From contig NZ_VOHA01000006.1 of NCBI RefSeq assembly GCF_007859315.1, positions 124,001-188,000 of the forward strand: DNA of 64,000 nt. Reading direction: 5' to 3'. The translations under genes and the position numbers were made by a program. The DNA comes from Reyranella sp. CPCC 100927. GTDB taxonomy: Bacteria > Pseudomonadota > Alphaproteobacteria > Reyranellales > Reyranellaceae. Under the pieces are notes generated by a model. That model worked only from the letters and a program-made list of their open reading frames with translations. It had not been told where the DNA came from and made no database searches. This document shows positions 16,812-25,566 of the stretch, in pieces (within the stretch, counting starts at the first letter, position 1; every line of letters begins with the position of its first letter).

Positions 16812-18071
16812 GTGCAGATCACGCAACGCTCGGCCGGCTACGTCGCGCTGCTGGTGGCGCTGAGTTCGTTCGGCCCGCTCACCATGAGCATCTACACGCC
16901 GGTGATGCCGATGATCAGCGGCGCGCTGGGGGCAGGGCCGGACGAGGTCAAGGTCACCCTGACCACGTACATGCTCGGTTTCGCGCTCGGCCAGCTGTTC
17001 TACGGGCCGCTCAGCGATCGCTTCGGCCGTCGGCCCGTGCTGCTCGGCGGGCTGCTGTTCTTCACCGCCACCACGATCGGCTGCATCTACGCCCACAGCA
17101 TCACCAGCCTGATCACGCAGCGCTTCTTCCAGGGCGTTGGCGCCTGTGCCGGCGTTGTCATCGGTCGCGCGCTGGCCCGCGATGCCTACGAGGCCCGCGA
17201 CATGCCCCGTGTGATGGGCTGGATCTCGCTGGCGCTTAACATCTCGCCGGCCATTGCGCCCACCATCGGTGGTTATCTCGGTGAGCGTTTCGGCTGGAGC
17301 GCCACGTTCTGGGTGCTGGCAGCGTTCTCCACGATCCTGTTCGTCGTCACGGCGCTGGCCTTGCCGGAGACCAATCGGCACCGCAGCGCCAATATCGATG
17401 CTGCGTCCCTGCTTCGCGGCAGCGGCCAGATGCTGCGCGACCCGGTGTTCCTGGGCTACGTGCTGACCATGGGCTTCTCGTTCGCGCTCAACTTCGGGAT
17501 GATCGCCGGCACGCCCTTCATCCTGCAGGACAGCCTGGGCTTCACGCCGCGCGAATTCGGCCTGCTGGTGCTGGTGTCGGTCAGCGGCTTCACGTCAGGC
17601 GGCATCTGCAACCAGATGATGATCGGGCGCGTGCCGCCGCCGCGCATCCTGCAGGGCGCAACCTGCTTCCAGCTGCTGGCGCTGGCCATCATGGCCGTGC
17701 CGGCCTATTTCAACACATTGGCATGGTGGTCGATCGTCGTGCCCCATGCGCTGCTGTCGTTCGGCTCGGGCATGATCGTGCCGACTGCCAGCGCCGGAGC
17801 GGTTGGCCTGCATCCACGCCTGGCAGGCACAGCCTCGTCGCTGTTCGGCCTGGCGCAAATGGGCATCGGTGCGCTGGGGACCGTGATGGTCGCGGTGTTG
17901 ACCGGATGGGGCGGGCAGATCGCGGGCGTTCCGCAGGTCGGGGAGTGGGTCGGTTGCCGAACGGTGGCGTGTGGCGTGCCGATGCCGCTGGTGATCGGTC
18001 TGGTGCCGTTTGCCGCCGCCGGCGCGCTGAGCGCCTGGATGCTGCGCCGGGTATCGCGTCGCCTGACATAG
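16812..18071 (+). CDS. MFS drug-resistance transporter, Bcr/CflA family
   Basis: A 419-residue inner-membrane protein with about 12 hydrophobic segments. Starts at GTG 16812. Seen: G-P-L-S-D-R-F-G-R-R-P-V in the loop between helices 2 and 3 (the major-facilitator signature), R-F-F-Q-G-V-G-A-C-A-G-V-V-I-G-R-A typical of helix 4 of the Bcr/CflA drug:proton antiporters, and an A-L-P-E-T segment at the end of helix 6. Likely role: proton-coupled export of a small molecule. No regulator is adjacent. Specificity unknown. Confidence 0.9.
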   Translation: MQITQRSAGYVALLVALSSFGPLTMSIYTPVMPMISGALGAGPDEVKVTLTTYMLGFALGQLFYGPLSDRFGRRPVLLGGLLFFTATTIGCIYAHSITSLITQRFFQGVGACAGVVIGRALARDAYEARDMPRVMGWISLALNISPAIAPTIGGYLGERFGWSATFWVLAAFSTILFVVTALALPETNRHRSANIDAASLLRGSGQMLRDPVFLGYVLTMGFSFALNFGMIAGTPFILQDSLGFTPREFGLLVLVSVSGFTSGGICNQMMIGRVPPPRILQGATCFQLLALAIMAVPAYFNTLAWWSIVVPHALLSFGSGMIVPTASAGAVGLHPRLAGTASSLFGLAQMGIGALGTVMVAVLTGWGGQIAGVPQVGEWVGCRTVACGVPMPLVIGLVPFAAAGALSAWMLRRVSRRLT

Positions 18072-18215
18072 ACCGGTTCGCCGATCCTCAGCGTCTGTTC
18101 ACTGAGGGCATGGCTGATGTCCCGGGAGTCCTAGACGGTTCATCCCGGGCGATATCACTGTCGCGCGAGTAGCGCATGCTCGCCTCGCGTGCGCGCTGAT
18201 CGACGGATATCGCGC

Positions 18216-18785
18216 ATGAAAGAAAAACTCTTCATCTATGACACGGTCGCCGCCGACAACAGGAAGCAGGCGGAGGTGCGGTTCAGCGCCATCGAGCATG
18301 CCTTCAGCGTGCATGCGCTGCCCGTCGCCAGCAAGGCGGAACTCCAGAGTGGATTGGACAAGCTGGTAGCGGACGGCCGGACCTTCGAAAGGGTTCTCTT
18401 TCAGACTCACGGCAATACCGGGCGCATTTGGATTGGAGAGGATGTCGTCCGCCATACGGACTGGCAAACCACTTTCGCCGGCCGGAACTATCATCGCCTG
18501 TTTCCGGCATTCACCCGCGTTTACTTTGACGGTTGCCTGGTCGCTGATGGTGACATGGGGACCGCGTTCCTGACGGCGGCGGGCGCGACCCTCTTGCGTC
18601 AGGCCGGCGGAGTCGTCTTTGCCTCGACGGAGCTCGGAGAAGGCATCGCCGTCGGCGTGCCGTTCGTCGGCGGTCACACCCTCTACTCGCGCGACAGCTT
18701 CGAATACATCTACTTCAAGCCAGGGGGCATCGTGGATGCGAAGCCGTCGGCGGCGCGAGTCGCCATGACAAAGCTCGGCTGGTAA
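18216..18785 (+). CDS. Small protein with caspase-fold-like His/Cys dyad
   Basis: A 189-residue protein from the ATG at 18216. I do not recognise the family. Seen: a hydrophobic strand leading to T-H-G (His65-Gly66), then, 42 residues on, another hydrophobic strand leading to F-D-G-C (Cys107). A strand followed by H-G and a second strand followed by [D/A/S]-x-C is the layout of the catalytic core of caspase/clostripain-clan (clan CD) peptidases, including CHAT domains. A third hydrophobic strand (G-V-V-F-A-S-T) and a G-H-T follow. There is no signal peptide, membrane helix or fused domain. The gene stands alone between an MFS exporter and two SDRs. A peptidase or degenerate relative is my inference; chance resemblance is possible. 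Confidence 0.75.
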   Translation: MKEKLFIYDTVAADNRKQAEVRFSAIEHAFSVHALPVASKAELQSGLDKLVADGRTFERVLFQTHGNTGRIWIGEDVVRHTDWQTTFAGRNYHRLFPAFTRVYFDGCLVADGDMGTAFLTAAGATLLRQAGGVVFASTELGEGIAVGVPFVGGHTLYSRDSFEYIYFKPGGIVDAKPSAARVAMTKLGW

Positions 18786-18949
18786 GGCCGACCGCGCGCA
18801 GGCGCATCTGCAGGACCGGCTTTGCGGTATCTGCACCCGTTGTCCGCTGTTCGCGGAGCGGAGCCCTATGCCGAAAAGGCAATGCGCCCGGTCCGGGCCT
18901 TGGGCTAGAACGCCATGGACATCCACCGCTTGCCGCAGGGAGGACTGAT

Positions 18950-19867
18950 ATGGCGGGTATGCTGAAGGACAAGGTGGTGCTGGTGACCGGCGCCGGCGGC
19001 GGTATCGGCCGTGAGATGGCACTCCTGTGCGCCGAGGAAGGCGCCAAGGTCGTGGTCAACGACCTCGGTGGTGCGGTCGACGGCGAGGGCACGGGGAGCC
19101 AGACTCCGGCGGCAAAGGTCTGCGATGAGATCAAGGCCGCAGGCGGCGTGGCCGTCCCCAACTACGGCAGCGTCTCCGATCCGGCGGCGGCCGAGGCGAT
19201 GATCAAGCAGGCGGTCGAGAATTTCGGCAAGATCGACGGCGTCATCAACAACGCCGGCATCCTGCGCGACCGCATTTTCCATCGCATGAGCCACCTCGAC
19301 TGGAAGCAGGTGATCGACGTGCATCTGCACGGCGCTTTCAACACCTCGCGTGCCGCGGCGAACTACTTCAAGGAACAGAAGTCGGGTGCCTTCGTGCACT
19401 TCACGTCGACGTCGGGACTGGTCGGCAACTTCGGGCAGGCCAACTACGCGGCGGCCAAGATGGGCATCATCGGCCTGTCGCGGTCGATCGCGCTCGACAT
19501 GAAGGCGTTCAACGTGCGCTCCAACTGCATCTCGCCGTTCGCCTGGACGCGCATGATCGGGACGATCCCCTCGGATACGCCCGAGCAGGTCGCGCGCCTC
19601 GACAAGATCAAGCGGATGACGCCGGCCAAGATCGCGCCGCTGGCGGCCTACCTGCTGTCGGACGCGGCCGATGGCGTGACCTCGCAGATCTTCGGCGTGC
19701 GCATGAACGAGATCATGCTGTTCAGCGCCAACCGGCCGGTGCGCTCGGTGCATATGTCCGAGGGCTGGACGCCACAGAGCATCGCCGAGACGGCAATGCC
19801 GGCGATGAAGCCGCACTTCATCGACCTCAATCGCTCGGGTGAGTATTTCAGCTGGGATCCGGTCTGA
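18950..19867 (+). CDS. SDR-family 3-hydroxyacyl-CoA dehydrogenase-like protein (copy 1)
   Basis: A 305-residue SDR resembling the dehydrogenase domain of peroxisomal multifunctional enzyme type 2. Seen: T-G-A-G-G-G-I-G-R-E at residues 13-22, V-V-V-N-D-L-G-G after strand 2 (the Asp predicts NAD+ preference), NNAGILRD, S-T-S-G-L-V-G-N-F-G-Q with the catalytic Ser, YAAAK, and an extended ~50-residue C-terminus after the core. GGAGG-type site upstream of ATG 18950. Probably oxidises 3-hydroxyacyl-CoA in a beta-oxidation-like pathway. The next gene is a near copy 37 bp downstream. Confidence 0.92.
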   Translation: MAGMLKDKVVLVTGAGGGIGREMALLCAEEGAKVVVNDLGGAVDGEGTGSQTPAAKVCDEIKAAGGVAVPNYGSVSDPAAAEAMIKQAVENFGKIDGVINNAGILRDRIFHRMSHLDWKQVIDVHLHGAFNTSRAAANYFKEQKSGAFVHFTSTSGLVGNFGQANYAAAKMGIIGLSRSIALDMKAFNVRSNCISPFAWTRMIGTIPSDTPEQVARLDKIKRMTPAKIAPLAAYLLSDAADGVTSQIFGVRMNEIMLFSANRPVRSVHMSEGWTPQSIAETAMPAMKPHFIDLNRSGEYFSWDPV

Positions 19868-19904
19868 TACCATTCCCGGCTATTACGGCAGACAGGAGGA
19901 TCGC

Positions 19905-20822
19905 ATGGCAGGCATCCTGAAGGACAAAGTGGTGCTGGTGACGGGCGCCGGCGGCGGCATCGGCCGCGAGATGGCGATCCTGTGCGCCAAGGAGGGCGCC
20001 AAGGTCGTTGTCAATGACCTCGGCGGTGCCGTCGACGGTGAAGGCGAGGGCAGCCAGACGCCGGCAGCGAAGGTCTGTGAGGAGATCAAGGCCGCGGGCG
20101 GCATCGGCATCCCGAACTACGGCAGTGTCTCCGATCCGGCGGCGGCCGAAGCGATGATCAAGCAGGCGGTCGAGAATTTCGGCCGGATCGACGGCGTTAT
20201 CAACAACGCCGGCATCCTGCGCGACCGCATCTTCCACCGCATGAGCCATCTCGACTGGAAGCAGGTGATCGACGTGCACCTCAACGGTGCCTTCAACACC
20301 TCGCGCGCCGCGGCGAATTACTTCAAGGAGCAGAAGTCGGGCGCCTTCGTGCACTTCACGTCGACGTCGGGCCTGGTCGGCAATTTCGGCCAAGCCAACT
20401 ACTCGGCGGCCAAGATGGGGATCATCGGGCTGTCGCGATCGATCGCGCTCGACATGAAGGCGTTCAACGTGCGCTCCAACTGCATCTCGCCGTTCGCCTG
20501 GACCCGCATGATCGGCACCATTCCCGCCGACACGCCGCAGCAGAAGGCCCGCGTGGAGCGCTCCAAGCGGATGACGCCGGCCAAGATTGCGCCGATGGCA
20601 GCGTTCCTGCTGTCGGACGCAGCCGAAGGCGTGACGTCGCAGATCTTCGGCGTGCGCATGAACGAGATCATGCTGTTCAACGCCAACCGGCCGGTGCGCT
20701 CCGTGCACATGTCCGAGGGTTGGACACCGCAGAGCATCGCCGAGACGGCGATTCCGGCGATGAAGCCGCACTTCATCAGCCTCGATCGCTCGCCGGAGTA
20801 CTTCACCTGGGATCCGATCTGA
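19905..20822 (+). CDS. SDR-family 3-hydroxyacyl-CoA dehydrogenase-like protein (copy 2)
   Basis: 305 residues from the ATG at 19905, which follows AGGAGG; the frame is open back to 19839 but that part overlaps copy 1. An ungapped comparison gives 28 differences from copy 1, about 91% identity, clustered around residues 67-69 and 209-220 (the latter near the mobile substrate-loop region). All catalytic motifs are kept: T-G-A-G-G-G-I-G, NNAG, the catalytic Ser, Y-S-A-A-K. A recent tandem duplication; the clustered changes may alter substrate choice. Confidence 0.92.
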   Translation: MAGILKDKVVLVTGAGGGIGREMAILCAKEGAKVVVNDLGGAVDGEGEGSQTPAAKVCEEIKAAGGIGIPNYGSVSDPAAAEAMIKQAVENFGRIDGVINNAGILRDRIFHRMSHLDWKQVIDVHLNGAFNTSRAAANYFKEQKSGAFVHFTSTSGLVGNFGQANYSAAKMGIIGLSRSIALDMKAFNVRSNCISPFAWTRMIGTIPADTPQQKARVERSKRMTPAKIAPMAAFLLSDAAEGVTSQIFGVRMNEIMLFNANRPVRSVHMSEGWTPQSIAETAIPAMKPHFISLDRSPEYFTWDPI

Positions 20823-20827
20823 GGTCT

Positions 20828-20891
20828 GTCATGTCGAGCGCAGCGAGGCATCCAGGATTTGCCCCAGATCCCCCGCTTCGCTCGGGATGAC
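20828..20891. repeat. Imperfect palindromic repeat at a convergent junction
   Basis: GTCATGTCGAGCGCAGCGAGG on the left reads as an imperfect inverted copy of the right end, CGCTTCGCTCGGGATGAC. Same family as the better palindrome at 34876-34961. It fills the whole gap between the SDR stop and the ligase stop and may end transcription from both sides. Confidence 0.6.
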
Positions 20892-20893
20892 GG

Positions 20894-22708
20894 TCAGTCG
20901 ATCGCTTCCACTTCGGCGTGGAAGGTGAAGGCGGCGAGTGCTTGGCGCACCGCCGCTTTTTTCTTGCCCGGCACCCGCAGGCGGACGTGCAGGCCATGCA
21001 GCGGATGCGGCGTGACGTCGACCTGCAATGCGGCGTCGGGGCCGACGACGTCACGGGCGTGGGCCTCGGCGACGCGGTGCGTCAGGTCGAGCTTGAGCGC
21101 CTGCTTGTGCACCTTGCCGACCGGCGTGACCGGCAGTCTCGCCAGCACCATGATGTCCTTGGGCACGGCGGCGCGTTCGGGAATGCGGGCCTGGGCGAAG
21201 GCCAGCAGGTCAGCCGCGGTGACAGCGGCGCCGGGATGGCACTGCACGTAGGCGACCGGGATCTCGCCGGCGTAGGCGTCGGGCCGGCCGATGGCTGCCG
21301 CCAGCGCCACCGCGTCGTGCGCCATCAACGCGTCCTCGATCATGCCGGGATCGATGCCATGGCCGCCGCGCTTGATCAGCTCCTTGGCCCGGCCGGTGAC
21401 CCAGACGAAGCCGTCGGCATCAACGCGACCGAGATCGCCGGTGTCGAGCCAGCCGTCGGGGAAGAACGGCTGCTGCGCCGACGGCCGGTCGAGATAGCCC
21501 TCGAACACCATCGGACCGCGGATGGCCAGCACACCGATCTCGTCGGTGTCGCAGTCGCCCGATGCGCCGCCGCTTGCATCCGTGCGCACGGCCTTCACGG
21601 CGCAGTAAGGCAGCGGCAGGCCGACCGATCCACGCTTGCCGGCGCCGTCGCGCGGCCCGCTGGTCACCGCCAGCGTTGCTTCCGTCAGTCCCCAGGGCTC
21701 GACCACGGGCACACCAGCCGCATCGCTCAGGCGCGTGCCCAGGGCGCGGGGCAGGGCGGCGGCGCCGTTGACGATCAACCGCAGCGTGCCGCGGCCAGGT
21801 GGATCGGTGGCCAGTTGCGCCATCACGGTCGGTGGTCCGACCAGCACGGTCGCTGCGCACGCCGCGATCGTCTGCTTCAACGTGCCGACGATGCCCTCGC
21901 CCCGATAACCCAGTGGCCCCAGCATGACGACGGTGGCGCCCGATGCCAGCGGATAGAGCGTGCAGGCGAGCAGTCCGCCGACATGAAACATCGGCATGCC
22001 GCAGATGACGCGATCGCCATCGCTATAGCCATAGGCAAACCGCGAGATCAGGGCACCGGCGGCAAGATTGAAGGCCGTCAACGGTACGAACTTCGGCAGG
22101 CCGGTCGTTCCGCCGGTGTGGAAGAGGGCGACGCGATCGCTGCGCGCCCGTCCGGCCAGCGGCACTGCGGCGGGATCGGGCACGGGCAGCGATGCGGTGT
22201 CGATGTCGAGACAGATCGTCTCCGCCGGCAGGCGGCTGCGCACGGCATCGAGCGTCGCGGCGATGGCGGCCGGCGGGTCGCGCGGCAGCAGCACCAGTCG
22301 CGCGCGGCTTTCGATGAGCAGCACGCCGATCTGTGAGACGTCGAGGTAGATATTGACCGGCGCCAGGATGGCCGTCGACAGGGTGGCGATCATCGCTGCC
22401 ACGGTGCCGGGCCCGTTCGGCAGCAGCGATGCGACGACGTCACCAGGGCCGATGCCGTGCTGCCGCAGTTGCGCGGCAATGGCGGTCGCACCGTCGCTGA
22501 GTGCCTGGCGCGAAAAGCGCACGGCGTCGTCGCCCGCCATGCCTCGCGGCAGATAGTCTACGGCCGGCGCTGTCGGTTCGACGGCTGCGGTCTGCGCGAA
22601 CAGGGCAACGAGATCACGCCCGGCGAGCCGCGCGTCCAAGGACGTGGCGGCGAAGGCTGCGATGTCCGCGGCATTCCGGAAGGGCGGCATGGCGCTCATC
22701 TCGGCCAT
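20894..22708 (-). CDS. AMP-dependent acyl-CoA synthetase/ligase
   Basis: About 604 residues from the ATG at 22708; downstream ATGs at 22699 and 22690 are also possible. Adenylate-forming enzyme. Seen: phosphate loop H-T-G-G-T-T-G-L-P-K (the family usually has T-S-G-T-T-G), E-P-W-G-L-T-E-A (A5), G-W-L-D-T-G-D-L, and the C-terminal R-A-K-E-L-I-K-R-G-G-H-G-I-D-P. The last motif has His where many ligases have Asn. It starts a few bases after the quinone oxidoreductase-like gene stops, so the two form an operon. Substrate: some carboxylic acid, unknown. Confidence 0.9.
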   Translation of the reverse strand: MAEMSAMPPFRNAADIAAFAATSLDARLAGRDLVALFAQTAAVEPTAPAVDYLPRGMAGDDAVRFSRQALSDGATAIAAQLRQHGIGPGDVVASLLPNGPGTVAAMIATLSTAILAPVNIYLDVSQIGVLLIESRARLVLLPRDPPAAIAATLDAVRSRLPAETICLDIDTASLPVPDPAAVPLAGRARSDRVALFHTGGTTGLPKFVPLTAFNLAAGALISRFAYGYSDGDRVICGMPMFHVGGLLACTLYPLASGATVVMLGPLGYRGEGIVGTLKQTIAACAATVLVGPPTVMAQLATDPPGRGTLRLIVNGAAALPRALGTRLSDAAGVPVVEPWGLTEATLAVTSGPRDGAGKRGSVGLPLPYCAVKAVRTDASGGASGDCDTDEIGVLAIRGPMVFEGYLDRPSAQQPFFPDGWLDTGDLGRVDADGFVWVTGRAKELIKRGGHGIDPGMIEDALMAHDAVALAAAIGRPDAYAGEIPVAYVQCHPGAAVTAADLLAFAQARIPERAAVPKDIMVLARLPVTPVGKVHKQALKLDLTHRVAEAHARDVVGPDAALQVDVTPHPLHGLHVRLRVPGKKKAAVRQALAAFTFHAEVEAID

Positions 22709-22712
22709 CAAG

Positions 22713-23720
22713 TCACGGTTTCACGATAACCTTGCCGAAGACTTGGCGCTCCTCAAGGGCGCGGACCGCGGCGATGCCGTCCGACAGCGGAACGATGCGA
22801 TCGATCGGCGGATCGAAGTCGCCGCCTGCAACCAGATCGAGGCAGGCCTGCTGATCCTCGCGCGTCCAGCCGGTTGATCCGATGATGCTCATCTCCGACG
22901 TGAAGAGGTAGGGAATATCGGTCGGCGCCGCATAGCCGCCGGTGCCGCCGCAGCAGAGCAGGCGCCCGAAGCGCTTGACGCAACGGATCGAGGGCGTCCA
23001 GGTGTCGCCCGCCGTGAAATTGATCACGACGTCGACGCCACCGCCGCGCAGCAGCGAGCCGGTCTTGTCGCGGATGTAGCTGTCGATCGCGGTCGTCGCG
23101 TAGTTGATCGTGGCATCGGCGCCCAGTGCGGTAAGTTTGGCGCACTTCTCGTCGCTGCCGGCAGCGGCGATGACGGTGCAGCCGGCGCGCTTGGCCAGCA
23201 GCACGCATGCCGTGCCGACGCCGCCTGAGGCACCCAGCACCAGCACCGACTCGCCGGCCCGGATCTGGCCACGCGTATGGAGCATGCGATGCGCGGTGCC
23301 GTAAGCGCAGGGCAATGCCGCCGCCTTCTCGTCGCTGACGTTGTCGGGAATGCGCATCAGCTGGCTGGCGCGCACCGTGCAGTATTGCGCCAGGGCGCCG
23401 CGTCGCGTCTCGCCCAGCAGCTCGAACCGGCCACCCGTCCAGTCGACATGGTGCGGTATCGGCAAAACCCGATCGCCGACCTGCCAGTCCTCGACGCCCT
23501 GGCCCAGCTTGTCGATCACGCCGGCGCAGTCGCCGCCGGTGATGCCGGGCAGTTCGACCTTGATGCCCGGCATGCCACGCCGCGAAAAGATGTCGAGATA
23601 GTTCAGACCGCAGGCTGCAACCTTGATGCGCACCCAGCCGGCGGCAGGTTCGGGCGTCGGCACGTCACCGTAACGCAGCACCGACAGATCACCGTGCGTG
23701 TCGAAGTAGACAGCCTTCAT
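22713..23720 (-). CDS. Zinc-type alcohol dehydrogenase / quinone oxidoreductase-like protein
   Basis: A 335-residue medium-chain dehydrogenase. I choose ATG 23720, with GGAG seven bases upstream; ATG 23726 lies too close to that site. Seen: N-terminal GroES-like domain, C-G-L-N-Y-L-D (the quinone-oxidoreductase N-Y-x-D), P-G-I-T-G-G-D-C-A-G-V, and the nucleotide-binding G-A-S-G-G-V-G-T-A near residue 165. Only scattered Cys are present, without the four-Cys structural zinc cluster, so it is closer to zinc-free quinone reductases or enoyl reductases. Divergent from the ABC operon, with a shared 82-bp promoter gap holding a palindrome. Confidence 0.9.
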   Translation of the reverse strand: MKAVYFDTHGDLSVLRYGDVPTPEPAAGWVRIKVAACGLNYLDIFSRRGMPGIKVELPGITGGDCAGVIDKLGQGVEDWQVGDRVLPIPHHVDWTGGRFELLGETRRGALAQYCTVRASQLMRIPDNVSDEKAAALPCAYGTAHRMLHTRGQIRAGESVLVLGASGGVGTACVLLAKRAGCTVIAAAGSDEKCAKLTALGADATINYATTAIDSYIRDKTGSLLRGGGVDVVINFTAGDTWTPSIRCVKRFGRLLCCGGTGGYAAPTDIPYLFTSEMSIIGSTGWTREDQQACLDLVAGGDFDPPIDRIVPLSDGIAAVRALEERQVFGKVIVKP

Positions 23721-23740
23721 CCGCATTCTCCGTCCAGGGG

Positions 23741-23779
23741 TCTTGCATATAATGGAGTTTGCTTGCAGATTATGCAAGA
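23741..23779. promoter_or_regulatory. Divergent promoter with 9-bp inverted repeat and TATAAT
   Basis: TCTTGCATA (23741-23749) and TATGCAAGA (23771-23779) are perfect inverted arms 21 bp apart. A third half-site, CTTGCA, lies at 23762-23767. TATAAT at 23748-23753 overlaps the left arm on the plus strand. The position between divergent operons fits a regulator that controls both, perhaps the IclR protein at 28038-28907. Confidence 0.5.
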
Positions 23780-23801
23780 CACTCGATTGACGGGGGAACG
23801 G

Positions 23802-24767
23802 ATGATCAGGGCCATGGCCGCCGTACTTGTCGTTTCGCTTGCGTTGGCGCCAGCGGCGCTGGCGCAAGCCAAGCGCGTCGCGATCGCGGGATGGGGACCG
23901 CATCCGACGCTCAACGAATCGATCGAAGGCTTCAAGAAAGGCCTGTCGGAGGAGGGCTTCAGCGGCGCCGCTGTCGTCTTCGACGAGACCAACGTGAACT
24001 TCGACGCGGCGCTCATCCCGCAGATGCTGACGCGGCTGTCCGGCGCGCAGCCCGACCTGATGGCGACGGTGGCGACGCCGGTATCGGCGGCCGCGCGCCA
24101 GCAGCTGCGCGCCCGCACGTTTCCCGTTGTCGCCTTTCCGATTGCCGATCCGGTGCACGCCAAGCTGGTGCCGTCATGGTCGGCCGGCGACAAGCTGATG
24201 ACAGCATCGTCGGTGGCGCTCGACTATCCGGCGGTGCTGGACTTCTTCAAGACACTGCTGCCAGGCGTGCGCCGCCTGGGTGTGCTGTTTGATACCGGCG
24301 ATGACAGTTCGAAGGCGGCACTCGACGGTCTTCAAGCGGCAGCGGCCAAGGCCGGCATCACGATCACCGCCATTGGCGTCGACAATCCCAACGAATTGCC
24401 GCAGCGGGTGCAATCGGCCGTCGGTCGCGTCGATGCGCTGTTCACCGTGGCGTCCGGGCGCATCCAGCAGGGCATGGCGGCGATCGCCGCGACCGCCGAT
24501 CGCGCCCGCCTGCCGGTGATCACGTCCATCCCGCAGGCCGTGCAGCAGCACTACGCGCTGGCAGCCTTCGCCGTATCGTTCGGCCAGTCCGGCCTGGCGG
24601 CAGGCAGGATTGCCGGCCGCATTCTGAGAGGCGCCGACGCCGCCAGCATTGCGCCCTATCGCGCCAATGCCGCCGAACACAAGCCGATCATCAGCAGCCG
24701 CAAGCTCGACGCGCTGGGCCTGACGCTGCCGCCGGCGCTGGCCGCCTGCAACTGCGTGGTCAACTGA
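23802..24767 (+). CDS. ABC transporter substrate-binding protein (TrpX / ABC_sub_bind family)
   Basis: 321 residues from ATG 23802, preceded by GGGGGAA; the earlier in-frame ATG at 23772 lies inside the operator palindrome. Seen: signal peptide ending A-L-A-Q-A, then R-V-A-I-A-G-W-G-P-H-P-T-L as the first strand and V-A-F-P-I-A-D-P-V near residue 110, a hallmark of this family (normally V-x-x-x-V-S-D-P-V). No lipobox Cys. It delivers a solute to the permease/ATPase encoded next. Known relatives of the TrpXYZ type carry aromatic amino acids. Confidence 0.9.
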   Translation: MIRAMAAVLVVSLALAPAALAQAKRVAIAGWGPHPTLNESIEGFKKGLSEEGFSGAAVVFDETNVNFDAALIPQMLTRLSGAQPDLMATVATPVSAAARQQLRARTFPVVAFPIADPVHAKLVPSWSAGDKLMTASSVALDYPAVLDFFKTLLPGVRRLGVLFDTGDDSSKAALDGLQAAAAKAGITITAIGVDNPNELPQRVQSAVGRVDALFTVASGRIQQGMAAIAATADRARLPVITSIPQAVQQHYALAAFAVSFGQSGLAAGRIAGRILRGADAASIAPYRANAAEHKPIISSRKLDALGLTLPPALAACNCVVN

Positions 24768-24774
24768 CGTCGTC

Positions 24775-25566
24775 ATGATCACCGCTTCTCGGCTGCGCAA
24801 GATCTTCAACCGCGGCGCCGCGACGGAGCTGACCGCCATTGCCGGCATCGATCTGGCTGTGGCGGCGGGCGAGTTCGTGGCTGTGATCGGTGGCAATGGT
24901 GCCGGCAAGAGCACGCTGCTGAACCTGCTGGCCGGTGCTTACGCCTGTGACGAGGGGACGATCGCCATCGACGGCGCCGACGTCACGCGCACGCCCGAGC
25001 ACGCGCGCGCGGCCTGGGTGGCACGCATCTTCCAGGATCCGATGCTGGGCACCGCCGCCGCGCTGACGGTGGAGGAGAACCTGACTCTGGCCCTGATGCG
25101 GGCGCAGGGTCGCGGGCTGAAACCGGCACTGACGACGGCGCGGCGAACGCGGTTTCGCGAGGCGCTGAGCGGTCTGCGCCTGGGACTGGAGGAACGGCTG
25201 GGGGTTGTCGTCAGCACGTTGTCGGGTGGCCAGCGCCAGGCTCTGGCCCTGGCCATGGCGACGTTGACGCCACCCAAGCTGCTGCTGCTCGACGAGCACA
25301 CCGCGGCGCTCGATCCGCGGACGTCTGAGCTGGTGATGGAAGCAACCGTCGGGATCGTGGCGAAGGCGAAACTGACGACGCTGATGGTCACGCACAACAT
25401 GGAGCATGCGCTGCGCTACGCGTCGCGCATCGTCATGATGGACGCCGGCCGTATCGTGGCCGATCTCGGCAGCACCGAGAAAGCCGGACTGGGCGTGAGC
25501 GATCTCATCGAGCGGTTCCGCATCCGGGACGACCGCATCGTTCTGCGGCAGGCGGGGGGCGCATGA
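24775..25566 (+). CDS. ABC transporter ATP-binding protein (TrpZ-like)
   Basis: A 263-residue ATPase. Seen: Walker A GGNGAGKST near residue 42, signature LSGGQRQAL near 147, Walker B LLLLDEHTAALDP with His after the catalytic Glu, as is common in this subfamily, and V-T-H-N-M as the H-loop. It begins seven bases after the receptor stops and overlaps the permease by four bases (ATGA). Energises import by the adjacent permease. Confidence 0.93.
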   Translation: MITASRLRKIFNRGAATELTAIAGIDLAVAAGEFVAVIGGNGAGKSTLLNLLAGAYACDEGTIAIDGADVTRTPEHARAAWVARIFQDPMLGTAAALTVEENLTLALMRAQGRGLKPALTTARRTRFREALSGLRLGLEERLGVVVSTLSGGQRQALALAMATLTPPKLLLLDEHTAALDPRTSELVMEATVGIVAKAKLTTLMVTHNMEHALRYASRIVMMDAGRIVADLGSTEKAGLGVSDLIERFRIRDDRIVLRQAGGA

